Assembly: GCA_963851085.1 (NCBI GenBank)
Contig: CAWKNX010000004.1
Location: forward strand, 372,001-436,000
Source: DATFVJ01 sp963851085
Lineage (GTDB): Bacteria > Actinomycetota > Actinomycetes > Streptosporangiales > Streptosporangiaceae
Reading direction: 5' to 3'
Length of the DNA: 64,000 nt
Part shown: in pieces, positions 8,826 to 16,865 of the stretch
Numbering within the stretch: the stretch's first letter is position 1
Layout: every line of letters starts with the position of its first letter
Program-made: the position numbers and the translations under genes
Notes under the pieces: model-generated
What the model saw: the letters and a program-made list of their open reading frames with translations, nothing else
Database searches by the model: none
Told to the model about the DNA's origin: nothing

Positions 8826-10118
8826 ATGGATAGAAAACGGGTGATGAAGAAGTGCGCCTCAGCCGGTCTGGTGCTCGCTGCGGTAAGCGGGGCACTCGCG
8901 GCTACCGGGTCAACCGCGTCAGCCGTCACGATCCCCGGGTGCTTGGATAAGAGCACCTATATCCTTTATGTGGATTCCAACTGTCCCGCGCCAAACTTCA
9001 TGCCGCTCCTCTGGAATCAGCAGGGCTCCGCCGGACCGACCGGCGCTGCCGGACCGGCCGGGCCGGCCGGGCCTGCGGGGCCTGCGGGAACTACGGGGCC
9101 TGCAGGGCCTAAGGGCGACACAGGGGCCATGGGGCCTGACGGGCCTCAGGGAGCTACCGGAGCTACCGGCCTTACCGGGCCTAAGGGCGACACAGGGGCC
9201 ATGGGGCCTGACGGGCCTCAGGGAGCTACCGGAGCTACCGGCCTTACCGGGCCTAAGGGCGACACAGGGGCCATGGGGCCTGACGGGCCTCAGGGAGCTA
9301 CCGGAGCTACCGGCCTTACCGGGCCTCAAGGAGACACAGGGGCCATGGGGCCTGACGGGCCTCAGGGAGCTACCGGAGCTACCGGCCTTACCGGGCCTCA
9401 AGGAGACACGGGAGCCACAGGAGCTACCGGACCGCAAGGGCCCGCCGGAGACATCGGGCCTGCCGGGCCTGCAGGGGCCACAGGGGCCACGGGAGACATC
9501 GGGCCTGCAGGACCTCCAGGAGACACGGGAGCCACAGGAGCTACCGGACCGCAAGGGCCCGCCGGAGACATCGGGCCTGCCGGGCCTGCAGGGGCCACAG
9601 GGGCCACGGGAGACACGGGAGCCACAGGAGCTACCGGACCGCAAGGGCCTACCGGAGACATCGGGCCTGCCGGACCTGCAGGGGCCACAGGGGCCACGGG
9701 GGCCACGGGGGCCACGGGGGACATCGGGCCTGCAGGAGCTCCAGGAGACACGGGAGCCACAGGAGCTACCGGACCGCAAGGGCCTGTCGGGGACATCGGG
9801 CCTGCCGGGCCTGCAGGGGCCACAGGGGCTACGGGAGACATCGGGCCTGCAGGACCTCCAGGAGACACGGGAGCCACAGGAGCTACCGGACCGCAAGGGC
9901 CTGTCGGGGACATCGGGCCTGCCGGGCCTGCAGGGGCCACAGGGGCCACGGGAGACATCGGGCCTGCAGGACCTCCAGGAGACACGGGAGCCACAGGAGC
10001 TACCGGACCGCAAGGGCCTGTCGGAGACATCGGGCCGGCCGGGCCTGCAGGGGCCACAGGGGCCACAGGGGCCACGGGCCCGCAAGGACCGCAAGGACCG
10101 CCAGGGACGAGTACCTAA
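8826..10118 (+). CDS. Secreted collagen-like protein (Gly-X-Y repeats)
   Basis: The 430-aa product begins with a Sec signal peptide: basic MDRKRVMKK, then a hydrophobic core and a probable cleavage after STASA near residue 33. A short Cys-containing head follows (about residues 34-63, with PGCLD and SNCPAP, possibly one disulfide). From about residue 64 to the end the protein is uninterrupted Gly-X-Y triplets rich in GATGAT, GPQGP and GDIGPAGPA, typical of bacterial collagen-like triple helices. There is no LPXTG anchor or C-terminal membrane helix, so it is probably released or held by the head domain. The ATG at 8826 is preceded by GGAAAGG. Bacterial collagen-like proteins are commonly surface or spore-coat fibres; the role here is unknown. 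A strong terminator follows. Confidence 0.85.
   Translation: MDRKRVMKKCASAGLVLAAVSGALAATGSTASAVTIPGCLDKSTYILYVDSNCPAPNFMPLLWNQQGSAGPTGAAGPAGPAGPAGPAGTTGPAGPKGDTGAMGPDGPQGATGATGLTGPKGDTGAMGPDGPQGATGATGLTGPKGDTGAMGPDGPQGATGATGLTGPQGDTGAMGPDGPQGATGATGLTGPQGDTGATGATGPQGPAGDIGPAGPAGATGATGDIGPAGPPGDTGATGATGPQGPAGDIGPAGPAGATGATGDTGATGATGPQGPTGDIGPAGPAGATGATGATGATGDIGPAGAPGDTGATGATGPQGPVGDIGPAGPAGATGATGDIGPAGPPGDTGATGATGPQGPVGDIGPAGPAGATGATGDIGPAGPPGDTGATGATGPQGPVGDIGPAGPAGATGATGATGPQGPQGPPGTST
9107..9394 (+). repeat. Four 72-bp tandem repeats inside the collagen-like gene
   Basis: A 72-bp unit (24 codons, 8 triplets, ending GATGATGLTG) occurs four times in tandem starting at 9107, 9179, 9251 and 9323 with almost no differences. 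A diverged fifth unit starts at 9395. Near-identity at the DNA level indicates recent expansion by slippage or recombination. Confidence 0.9.
9480..10070 (+). repeat. 117-bp tandem repeats inside the collagen-like gene
   Basis: A second repeat type of 117 bp (39 codons, 13 triplets, carrying GDIGPAGPPGDTGATGAT) recurs with the GACATCGGGCCTGCAGGACC landmark near 9493, 9838 and 9955, with partial or deleted units between. Together with the 72-bp array it makes the length of this gene intrinsically unstable. Confidence 0.85.
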
Positions 10119-10127
10119 AGCGCATGC

Positions 10128-10160
10128 GTGGGGGACCCGTCTTTAGGCCGGGTCCCCCAC
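10128..10160 (+). terminator. Terminator of the collagen-like gene
   Basis: A perfect 12-bp stem, GTGGGGGACCCG at 10128-10139 paired with CGGGTCCCCCAC at 10149-10160, closes a 9-nt loop ten bases after the stop codon. It is a textbook GC-rich terminator hairpin without a U-run. Confidence 0.75.
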
Positions 10161-10304
10161 CCGCCTGAGTACGGATGCGGGATGGACGCGCACCGCCTTG
10201 ATGAGGGTCCGTGGGCGTGGGCGGACAGTTGGATTCCCGTCGTCGAGGATCCGGAACTGGTTGTCTTTGATGACGACAGTTACGAACTCCACCAGCGCCA
10301 ACCC

Positions 10305-10342
10305 GGCCTCCTGCGTGATCACCAATGATCACGCAGGAGGCC
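10305..10342. repeat. Perfect 38-nt palindrome (17-bp stem, 4-nt loop)
   Basis: GGCCTCCTGCGTGATCA at 10305-10321 is followed by CCAA and then its exact complement ending at 10342. It may be a bidirectional terminator, or a joined pair of inverted ends from a lost mobile element, since transposase debris lies on both sides. A 60-codon minus-strand frame (10143-10325) reading VVIKDNQFRILDDG overlaps it and is not recognised. Confidence 0.7.
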
Positions 10343-10419
10343 AAGCTGACGGGGGCGTAGAGCATCAAACGAAGTCAGCGTGTCAAAGTATCAGCCGAAG
10401 TCTGGACAAGCGCAACAGC

Positions 10420-10620
10420 CACGAGACCGGCCTGGGCCAACGGCACGTGCGCCAGGCTGACAAGCCCCGGCTATTCGCGGCCATCCGCCGAGACGCTCGC
10501 GACAACGGGCTGTCCATCCGGGCACTGGCCGACCGGCATGGCGTTCACCGGCGGACAGTCCGCCAGGCACTGGCCTCACCCTGGCCCGGGCGCAACTGGA
10601 GCAGATTCGCACGGCAGTAG
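10420..10620 (+). mobile_element. IS21-type transposase fragment (N-terminal HTH)
   Basis: The frame reads AAIRRDARDNGLSIRALADR then HGVHRRTVRQALASPWP. This is the helix-turn-helix with the R-TVR-AL-S-P signature at the N-terminus of IS21-like (IstA) transposases. The frame stops at 10618-10620 and no DDE domain follows, so only the DNA-binding end remains. Confidence 0.55.
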
Positions 10621-10631
10621 CGGCCCGGCGG

Positions 10632-11009
10632 TCAGTCCTCTCCGGAGAACCGCTCCCATGCTGCCTGCTTGGACACGCCGAGGGCCTGTCCGACGCGGGT
10701 CCAGCTGATGCCCCGGGCGCGCAGGACGCCCACATGGTCGTGGACGGCGGCGTCGGCCTGGGCCACCACGGCTTGGGTCCGGGCCAGGCTCGCGAGCAGC
10801 TGATCGTCTGGCTGCTCGTTCCACGCGCCGAATGAGGGTACCGGCTCCTCGGCGATGATCTGATCGCAGAGTTCCACGCATTCGTTGCAGATGTAGGCGC
10901 CCGGGCCGGCGACGAGCTTTGCGACTGCGTTCTTGTCCTTGTGGCAGAACGAGCAGCACAAGGTCTCGAGCCGGGTGGCGCCTGGCGCGAGGCTTCGGGG
11001 ATTCGCCAT
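10632..11009 (-). CDS. ClpX C4-type zinc-finger protein with C-terminal HTH
   Basis: This 125-aa protein has a ClpX-like C4 zinc finger: LCCSFC (C19, C22) and ICNEC (C41, C44) with the intervening KLVAGPGAYI typical of ClpX. A helical linker and a C-terminal helix-turn-helix (ISWTRVGQALGVSKQAAWER, about 101-120) follow. There is no AAA+ domain. Stand-alone zinc-finger/HTH proteins of this layout are common in actinomycetes and are presumed DNA-binding regulators or adaptors. The start ATG lies among IS fragments on both sides, which suggests it was carried in or survived local rearrangement. Coding capacity looks intact. Confidence 0.85.
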   Translation of the reverse strand: MANPRSLAPGATRLETLCCSFCHKDKNAVAKLVAGPGAYICNECVELCDQIIAEEPVPSFGAWNEQPDDQLLASLARTQAVVAQADAAVHDHVGVLRARGISWTRVGQALGVSKQAAWERFSGED

Positions 11010-11039
11010 GCCGTCAGGGTATCCTTGACGGCATGGCGG

Positions 11040-11175
11040 GTCAAGGTGGCCAGCAGTCGTGCCAGCGCGGCCAGGACCGCCCGGTCCGCCCAGTCCGGCT
11101 TGGGCCGGGTGACCTGACGCCGCAGCACGGAGACTTCATGACCGAGCACCATGATCTCGGCGTCCTTGGAACGTC
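11040..11175 (-). mobile_element. Transposase N-terminal fragment, same IS family as 54720-55891
   Basis: The minus strand reads VLGHEVSVLRRQVTRPKPDW then ADRAVLAALARLLA. This is clearly homologous to residues 33-66 of the complete integrase-core transposase encoded at 54777. Homology fades immediately into the ClpX-type gene. It is a truncated copy. Confidence 0.8.
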
Positions 11176-11540
11176 CAGACCCTTATGTACGTGACAACTG
11201 TGTACGTGACAACGTTCGCGACCCATATGACCACGCTGGGCTGGCGCCTGTACGACCAGCGCTCCCGCGCGCCCTTCTGACGTGCTCAGGTTCGTACCGG
11301 CGCTGCCGCGGCCCGGAACCGCGCCGAAATCGAGCCGGAGTGGGTCTGCCGGGGCTGGACTGCGCAGATCGCCGCTCCGGTCTGCCCGGCCCTGGTGTCC
11401 TTGGTGCGGTAGCCCAGCGTGGCGGCGCGCAACGCGAGCACGATCGCGGCCTGGCGGGCGATGGCATGAATCAGGCCCGCCGCGGCCGGCTGTGCCCTGG
11501 TGGGCATCGGCTGGCGGGCGGCGGGCCCGGATCCCGGGGA
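11176..11540. other. Unassigned sequence with a short direct repeat
   Basis: No gene is supported. The motif TGTACGTGACAAC occurs twice about 15 bases apart near 11184-11212, which could be a regulator site or an IS scar. A 74-codon minus frame at 11286-11507 has no recognised motif. Confidence 0.3.
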
Positions 11541-12083
11541 TCACCTGACGGCAGCGGCCACAGCCGGTGTGGGAACCGCGGCCGGCCCGGCCGCGGCCGT
11601 CCGGCGGCCCCGTACGAACAGCACGGCCAGGCGGGTGAGCACGTCGGCCAGCGCCATCAGCACCAGCGCCGCGACCCAGGCACCGGCGCCGGTGATCTGG
11701 TGGCTGACGCTGAACCGGGCGATCGCCGGGCCGGCGCCGTGCCCGGCGGCGAACGCGAACACCATCCGGGCGCCCACCCCGCTGATCCACAACCCGGCCG
11801 CCAGCCAGCCCGCCCGGGCCAGCACCCGGCCGTCGCGGCCGCGGCGCACGTGCGTCGCCAGCCCGGCCAGCGCGCCCATGACCGCACCCGCCGACACGCC
11901 GGTCAGCTCCAGCGCGATGTCGGCGCCGCCGCCCGGGATCGAATGCAGGAACATCATCGCGGCCGCGCCGACCGCCAGTACGGGGACCATCAGGTGGCGC
12001 CGGTCCAGCGGGTGCTCACGGATCTGCCGGATCACCAGCAGGACCAGGATTGCGTTGATCAGGTACATCGAAGTCGTATTCAT
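11541..12083 (-). CDS. Polytopic membrane protein of unknown function
   Basis: The 180-aa product from the ATG at 12083 starts MNTTSMYLINAILVLLVIRQ, already inside a membrane helix. Further hydrophobic segments lie around residues 30-48, 55-75, 92-112 and 130-155, giving about five membrane spans. The last 25 residues are arginine- and alanine-rich and probably cytoplasmic. This resembles small actinomycete membrane proteins often found next to signalling genes; I recognise no catalytic motif. Starting further upstream would add a soluble, low-quality N-terminal tail, so the internal ATG is preferred. Confidence 0.65.
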   Translation of the reverse strand: MNTTSMYLINAILVLLVIRQIREHPLDRRHLMVPVLAVGAAAMMFLHSIPGGGADIALELTGVSAGAVMGALAGLATHVRRGRDGRVLARAGWLAAGLWISGVGARMVFAFAAGHGAGPAIARFSVSHQITGAGAWVAALVLMALADVLTRLAVLFVRGRRTAAAGPAAVPTPAVAAAVR

Positions 12084-12261
12084 AACCCCGAGCCTGCCGC
12101 GCTCACCCCATCGCCGCGCCGGCCCGCTGGTGGGAAACCGGGTTGACCCGAAGCTCAACCCCCAGGCTGACCCCACCTCAACCCACTCCGCTGACACCCC
12201 CGCTACGGGCGCAGCAGCGCCAGCACCGAGATCCGTGAGCACAGTCACGAAGAGTCACCTT

Positions 12262-12560
12262 GGTGCTGGGGAACGATCCGCCCGAGCCGCCGATCTGCGC
12301 GGCCGCCGGGTTCAGGCCGGGCAGCCGGTCCAGCGCGCCGAGTTCGCTGTTGCCGCGCAGATGGCTGTGGGTGTCGATCAGGCCGGGAAGCACGGTGGTG
12401 CCCGGCAGGCGGGTCACCTCGCAGCCGTCCAGGGCCGGCGCGGAGCCGGGCTCCACCGCGGTGATGATGCTGTCCTCGACGCGCCCCAGGGCACCGCCCG
12501 GGATCGCCTTCTCGGCGTCGAAGGCGATGCCGCCCGGTACCCGTGCTTCCTTTGCCCATC
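12262..12560 (-). pseudogene. N-terminal fragment of an amidohydrolase
   Basis: The minus strand reads EDSIITAVEPGSAPALDGCE, then VTRLPGTTVLPGLIDTHSHL. The PGLID-H-H signature is the first metal-binding motif of the amidohydrolase superfamily. The rest of the TIM barrel is missing: after GALDRLPGLNPA the frame runs into unrelated sequence and then the neighbouring gene. It is a truncated remnant with no activity expected. Confidence 0.75.
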
Positions 12561-12593
12561 GCGCGGACCAGCGCTCCCGCTCGCAGCAGGCCG

Positions 12594-13241
12594 TCATGTC
12601 AGGCTTGGCTGAGAAGACAGCCGCGTTTCGAGCTCGGCGACCCCGGGACCGGACAGGTCGGGCAGGGCGGCTCGCCGGCCGGTGAGCAGCAGCAGGATCG
12701 CCGCGATGGGTCCCTCGACCTGCAGGCCCTGCCCGGCCGACCAGGGGTGGTCGGTGGCGGCGAGTCTGAGTCCGCTCAGTTTCCGCTGGGCGTGGAAGGG
12801 CCAGCGCATGTGCCAGACCCGGGTGGCGGCGGTGGCTGCGGCCTGCGCTGGCATGGGCCGGGTGCGGCCGACTGGTATGGCGATGTCCTGGCCGTGTACA
12901 AGGACGTCGATGAGTGGCTCGAGGTAGGTCACGCCGGGCGCCGTCGTGCGTGATCCGGCCATGCCGCGCAGCAGGACGGCGTACCGCCCGGCGGGCAGTC
13001 TGGCCTGCCGCACGGCGGTGTCACGGATCATGCGGTTGAGATTTCCGCGGGCGCGGAGCAGCGCGAGCACCGCGGGCAGCATGCCCATGTGGGCGAGCGT
13101 GAGGTGCGCCGCCACGTCGCGCACGCGCCAGCCGGCGCACAAGGACGCGGTCTCCCACTCATCCGCAGACAGGCTGTCGAAGAGGTTCGCGAGACTGCGC
13201 CGTTCGCCGTCGATCGTCTGCCACACCTCGTCGCTAATCAT
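12594..13241 (-). CDS. Maleylpyruvate isomerase-family mycothiol-dependent protein (TIGR03083)
   Basis: The 215-aa protein has the DinB-like fold of actinobacterial mycothiol-dependent enzymes. The N-terminus has ER-SLANLFDSLSADEWE, then CAGWRVRDVAAHLTLAH, where the final His is a conserved metal ligand. LIDVLVHGQDIAIPVGR near residue 110-126 supplies another ligand His and Asp. The family includes maleylpyruvate isomerase and mycothiol S-transferases; the substrate here is not predictable. It is divergently transcribed from a MarR regulator across an 83-bp interval holding a perfect operator-like palindrome, so it is probably the regulator's target. Confidence 0.85.
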   Translation of the reverse strand: MISDEVWQTIDGERRSLANLFDSLSADEWETASLCAGWRVRDVAAHLTLAHMGMLPAVLALLRARGNLNRMIRDTAVRQARLPAGRYAVLLRGMAGSRTTAPGVTYLEPLIDVLVHGQDIAIPVGRTRPMPAQAAATAATRVWHMRWPFHAQRKLSGLRLAATDHPWSAGQGLQVEGPIAAILLLLTGRRAALPDLSGPGVAELETRLSSQPSLT

Positions 13242-13279
13242 CCCGGCCCCCTTGCCGCCGCGTCTGTTTGATACGATTC

Positions 13280-13299
13280 TCTTACCAACAATGGTAAGA
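13280..13299. promoter_or_regulatory. MarR-type operator in the divergent promoter
   Basis: TCTTACCA-ACAA-TGGTAAGA is a perfect 8-bp inverted repeat with a 4-bp centre. It lies between the divergent start codons of the TIGR03083 gene (13241) and the MarR gene (13325). The region is locally AT-rich. Size and position fit a MarR dimer site controlling both promoters. Confidence 0.7.
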
Positions 13300-13324
13300 T
13301 AGTCTGTCTAAGTCAAGGGGCTGG

Positions 13325-13774
13325 ATGAGCGAGGATCCGCGTCCGGAGGAGCTGAACCTCGGCCTGCTCTGCTACATCGCTTCCCGGGCCATGGAGGCCC
13401 GCGTGTTCGAGGCCCTGGCCGCGGCCGGCTTCGACGACGTCACGCCCGCACAAGGGCGGCTGTTCGCCCGGATCGGCCCGAAGGGCACACGGGTGACCGA
13501 CCTGGCCGGGCAGGCCCGGATCACCAAACAGACCGCCGGTTTCCTCGTCGGCCAGCTCGAACGGGCGGGCTACGTCCGCCGGGTGCCGGACCCCGCCGAC
13601 GCCCGGGCCCGGCTGGTACAGATCGCACCGCGAGGGGAGGCCGCGGTCGCCGTCGCGAGGGTCGCCGAGGCCGAGGTCGAGGCCGAGTGGACACGGCACC
13701 TGGGCAGGCAGGGCGCGAGCCAGCTGCGGCGCGCCCTCACCCGCCTCCGCGAGATCACCGACCCCTACCGATGA
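13325..13774 (+). CDS. MarR-family transcriptional regulator
   Basis: This 149-aa protein has the MarR winged helix: an N-terminal dimerisation helix (NLGLLCYIASRAMEARVFEA), a recognition region VTDLAGQARITKQTAGFLV (about 57-75) and the wing with the family signature GYVRRVPDPADARARLVQ. Such repressors respond to small phenolic or oxidative ligands. It is divergent from the mycothiol-dependent enzyme gene and shares the palindrome at 13280-13299, so autoregulation plus control of that enzyme is the simplest model. The ATG follows AAGGGG at good distance. Confidence 0.9.
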   Translation: MSEDPRPEELNLGLLCYIASRAMEARVFEALAAAGFDDVTPAQGRLFARIGPKGTRVTDLAGQARITKQTAGFLVGQLERAGYVRRVPDPADARARLVQIAPRGEAAVAVARVAEAEVEAEWTRHLGRQGASQLRRALTRLREITDPYR

Positions 13775-14209
13775 CCTCACCGGGACCGGCGGCTCACCCA
13801 CCGGTCCTGACCGGCCGGGGACGAGATCACCACGGTTCCATGACGCCGGACAGGCCAGACGCCGAATGGCCACACCACGCCTGCGGACCCACATACGCGA
13901 CCGTACGGGCACTTGGCACTCGCCACAGGCACACTCAGATACCCCGGTGGCAGCCGCACGCACCTACCCGCCGATCTGGCGTGGCCGCCCATGGTGAAGT
14001 GCCTGACTTCGGCGCGTCGTTCTGTTCTTGCACGTCCCGACCCGTACATCGGTGACGGTCGCCGCCGTCCCCGCCCTTGTGATGGGTGTTGGGCGGTGAG
14101 TACATTTTCGAGGGTCGGTTGCGGGCGGCAGGCAGCCGGCCGGCTCCGCACGCGCTGATGAACATTCGCCGCTCGGAGCACCGTGGATCGAGCGCTACCG
14201 AACAGGGGC
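13775..14209. other. Intergenic, nothing recognised
   Basis: Overlapping short frames on both strands carry no motif or convincing start. The last 50 bases presumably contain the promoter of the DUF899 gene. Confidence 0.4.
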
Positions 14210-14869
14210 ATGGACATGGACTTCACCCGGCTGAAGGAATCCGACCAGTACCGGCGTCAGCGTGAGGAGCTGCGGGTCGCCGAATTGGACCTGATCGATC
14301 AGGTCGAGCGGGTCGCCGCGCTGCGGCGAAAGCTGCCCACGGACACTGTCGTCGACGACTACGAACTGGTCGACGTTGCGAGCGGTGACCGCGTACGGCT
14401 TTCCGAACTGTTCAGCGCTCCGGATCGGGCGCTGGTCCTTTATCACTTCATGTACGGCAAGTCCCAGACTGAGGCGTGCCCGCTGTGCACGATGTGGATC
14501 GACGGGTACAACGCGGCGGCGCCCCACCTCACGCAGAACGTCGACTTTGCCGTGGTCGCCGCCGCCGAGCCCCCTGCCCTCAGCGCCCACGCGGCATCGC
14601 GCGGCTGGAGCAACCTGCGCCTGCTCAGCGCCGGCGATACGACGTTCAAGTACGACCTCGGCAGCGAGGAGGCCGACGGCACTCAGACCGAGTGGATCTC
14701 GGTGTTCACCCGCGCGGGCGACGGCACCGTGCGTCACGCCTACTCCAAGGGCGCGCAGATGGCCGACGACCGACGCGAGCGCGGCATCGACCTACTCAGC
14801 CCGGTGTGGCACCTCCTTGATCTCACGCCACACGGCCGGGGCGACTGGTATCCCTCACTGAACTACTAG
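14210..14869 (+). CDS. DUF899 thioredoxin-like protein
   Basis: The 219-aa product shows the DUF899 pattern. It has an N-terminal helix rich in charged residues (RRQREELRVAELDLIDQVER), the SELF-----LVLYHFMYG strand, and a short Cys motif ACPLCTMWIDG (C-x-x-C) at the position of a thioredoxin active site. The conserved tail SPVWHLLDLTPHGRGDWYP is characteristic. The family is widespread in actinomycetes and proteobacteria and is presumed to be redox-active; substrates are unknown. I chose the ATG at 14210 (with a second in-frame ATG at 14216) because ACAGGGGC precedes it. An upstream extension lacks a ribosome-binding site. Confidence 0.9.
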   Translation: MDMDFTRLKESDQYRRQREELRVAELDLIDQVERVAALRRKLPTDTVVDDYELVDVASGDRVRLSELFSAPDRALVLYHFMYGKSQTEACPLCTMWIDGYNAAAPHLTQNVDFAVVAAAEPPALSAHAASRGWSNLRLLSAGDTTFKYDLGSEEADGTQTEWISVFTRAGDGTVRHAYSKGAQMADDRRERGIDLLSPVWHLLDLTPHGRGDWYPSLNY

Positions 14870-14911
14870 CTGTCGATCGCCGCCGCTGGCAGCCAGGCTC
14901 ACCACCCGGCA

Positions 14912-15343
14912 TCAGGGCTGCAGGTCGAGGGCCGCCTTGTCCGAGCCGTCCATGTAGAACGGGGTCGAGTTGTGCTCGTGCGTGATCCGCCACGCGCCGC
15001 CGATCTTGCGTAGTCCGATCGTTGAGCGAAACCACAGCGCGCCGCCGAGATGATTGAGGCTGTGGCAGAACGCGACATCACCGCCGGCGGTGACCGTCAG
15101 GTCGCGGATTTCGTAGTCGACGGGCCCGCCGGGGTGGCTGGCGAACCAGCCGCGCAGTGCCTCGGCGTCGCGGGCTTCCGATCCCCTGTACACCAGCGGC
15201 GGCGGGAGGTCGAACTTGACAATCTGCGGCGCGTAGTGTGCGACGAACCGCTCGGCGTCGCGTTCACGCATCGCGGCAACCCGGTCGGTGAGCACTGCCC
15301 GGATCTGGTCCTCATCGGCCGTTTCTGTGCTGGTGGTGACCAT
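14912..15343 (-). CDS. SnoaL/ketosteroid-isomerase-like NTF2-fold protein
   Basis: This 143-aa protein has the NTF2-like cone pattern. An opening helix has DEDQIRAVLTDRVAAMRERD and then AERFVAHYAP. A central LPPPLVYRG segment follows, and paired beta strands end GGAWRITHEHNSTPFY. The WRI-HEH-S motif is typical of the SnoaL-like/DUF4440 group. These are small dimers that act as isomerases, cyclases or binding proteins; the function cannot be specified. The ATG at 15343 is preceded by GGAGGAAC, an excellent ribosome-binding site. It is convergent with the DUF899 gene. Confidence 0.88.
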   Translation of the reverse strand: MVTTSTETADEDQIRAVLTDRVAAMRERDAERFVAHYAPQIVKFDLPPPLVYRGSEARDAEALRGWFASHPGGPVDYEIRDLTVTAGGDVAFCHSLNHLGGALWFRSTIGLRKIGGAWRITHEHNSTPFYMDGSDKAALDLQP

Positions 15344-15665
15344 GATAGTTCCTCCTGCCTGCCGGTTCTTGCCGGTGCTCGCGTTACGTTTCGACTCTTC
15401 CTTCAGTGCGAACTCATCCCGCCCCGGCCGGGCCGGGCGCTGCACGCGGGACAACAACACCGGGGCAGAGCCATGAGGCCCCGGGGCGGGGCAGCCCCGA
15501 GAGTCCGGAGCGACCCGGTGACCAGGCGCAGCGCTACCAGCGCTGCGGTCTCGGGGGCTGGCGCGAGCACGGTTCTCATGCCTTTAACGCTAGGAGGCAG
15601 GCGGCCTGCCAGTAAGCTCCAATTCCATGCCTATCCAGTAGTCCAGTTCGGGCCGGCTCAGGGCA
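15344..15665. other. Intergenic, nothing recognised
   Basis: This stretch between the SnoaL-like gene and the next plus-strand ORF has no supported gene. The half adjacent to 15343 should contain the SnoaL-like promoter. Confidence 0.35.
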
Positions 15666-16313
15666 ATGGGAGGCCCTCATCCCGGCGGACAGGACCGCCC
15701 TGCCAGCGACCCGAACTCGCAGATCCGTGCTCAGGCACAGCCTCCGGCCAAACCGCAGCGAGGCGCACGGAATCGCTCGGCGCTGAGCGCACGGCTGCTG
15801 GCGGCTGCCGCGTTCGTGACCAGCGACCCCACGCTCACCGCGGTCGCGTTCATCGCCCGTCTCGGCGCGCACGCCGAAGCGGTCGCCGATCTCCGCCAGG
15901 CCCAGCAGCGCGCCGCCCAGGCCGTGGCGGCAAGAACAGCAGCCGAACGGCTGCGCGCCGCCGCAGGTGCCCCGATGCAGACGCCGCCCTATGGGCCGGC
16001 CCGTGTTCCGACCGCGGCTGGCCTGGCCCAAGAAAGCTTCCCCGCTCCCCCGCAGCCACTCATCCCCGAGCCGCCTGCCCAGGGGCACGCGCGCCTGACC
16101 GGCCGGGTGCCCGCCCGCAGCGCGGGCCCGGCCGGCGGGCGCCACGTGGGCCTAGGCGGCGGGCGCCACGTGGGCCTGGGCGGTGACCGCCGCGCAGCCG
16201 TTCAGGATCAAGCTCGAAGGAGACCGATGATGGATCCCGCCAGTCACTACCCGGAGCCACTGGGAGGAGGCGTTCGGGCACGGGGCGCAGCGCGCCGCTC
16301 GCCGCGATCGTGA
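15666..16313 (+). CDS. Possible relaxase C-terminal remnant or hypothetical protein
   Basis: The frame encodes an alanine-rich helical region, SARLLAAAAFVTSDPTLTAV and then a segment ending AEAVADLRQAQQRAAQAVAA. This resembles the C-terminal helical tail of actinobacterial mobilisation relaxases, where a DLR--Q-RAAQA--A motif is common. No relaxase catalytic (HUH) motif is present. Residues near 157-175 contain the octapeptide GGRHVGLG twice, from a 24-bp tandem duplication at 16134-16181. The frame stays open past a good ribosome-binding site at 16218 and overlaps the next ORF. Identity is tentative; it may be non-functional. Confidence 0.35.
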   Translation: MGGPHPGGQDRPASDPNSQIRAQAQPPAKPQRGARNRSALSARLLAAAAFVTSDPTLTAVAFIARLGAHAEAVADLRQAQQRAAQAVAARTAAERLRAAAGAPMQTPPYGPARVPTAAGLAQESFPAPPQPLIPEPPAQGHARLTGRVPARSAGPAGGRHVGLGGGRHVGLGGDRRAAVQDQARRRPMMDPASHYPEPLGGGVRARGAARRSPRS

Positions 16314-16642
16314 CGGCCGCCGCCCAGGTGTATGCCCAGTACCGGGCGCACCGCCAGCGGCAGCAGACCGCCCGCGACGAGCAGACCGCCCGTACCCTGC
16401 GCGAGCAGGAACGCGCCGCGAACCGGCAGGCCCGGATGGGATGGGCACCGGCGCACGACGCGCGGTGGCTCGCCCAGGCCGGGCTGCCTGAGACGGCGGA
16501 TGTCTGGGGCGCTGCGGCGCCGTACGCCGAAGCCGATCCGGTCGCCTCGCTGCCGAACCCGGCGGCCAAGGGGCGGGCGCCCAGCCAAGGTCTGGAATCC
16601 GCCCAGTCATGGGTGGCAGTGGCTGTGATGGCTGCAGGGTAA
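16227..16642 (+). pseudogene. Frameshifted small ORF next to the relaxase-like remnant
   Basis: Translation begins at an ATGATG with AAGGAGA just upstream, reading MMDPASHYPEP. Coherent sequence then continues in other frames as HWEEAFG and then SAPLAAIVTAAAQVYAQYRA, followed by a glutamine/arginine-rich helix (RQRQQTARDEQTARTLREQE). Two small indels near 16255 and 16280 are needed to join these. The product would be about 138 aa, helical and of unknown function. It was probably part of a lost mobilisation module. Confidence 0.4.
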
Positions 16643-16865
16643 AGGGGCAAATCGGCCGCAGACCGCGCGTGCGTCGCGCCGCAGGTCCCTTTGCTGATGC
16701 AGGCGCAGGACGCCGCTGATATACGTCCCGGCGCTCCACACCGGGCGGGCGCGAACACTCACCAGCTCGGCGATAGGCTCATTCGGCCGATCCGTCGCAT
16801 TTTCGGCGGCCGCGACGTCATCGGCCAGGTGCGGCGAGGATGCGCCGCGGCAGAAAGGGAAGACC

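Noticed and set aside
9107..9394. Regular direct repeats resembling a CRISPR array
   Set aside because: The period is a multiple of three within a Gly-X-Y reading frame, there are no variable spacers, and the units are collagen triplets.
9398..10075. 225-codon antisense frame with GPAGPMSP repeats
   Set aside because: Repetitive GC-rich coding sequence is open on both strands; only the sense strand has a signal peptide and ribosome-binding site.
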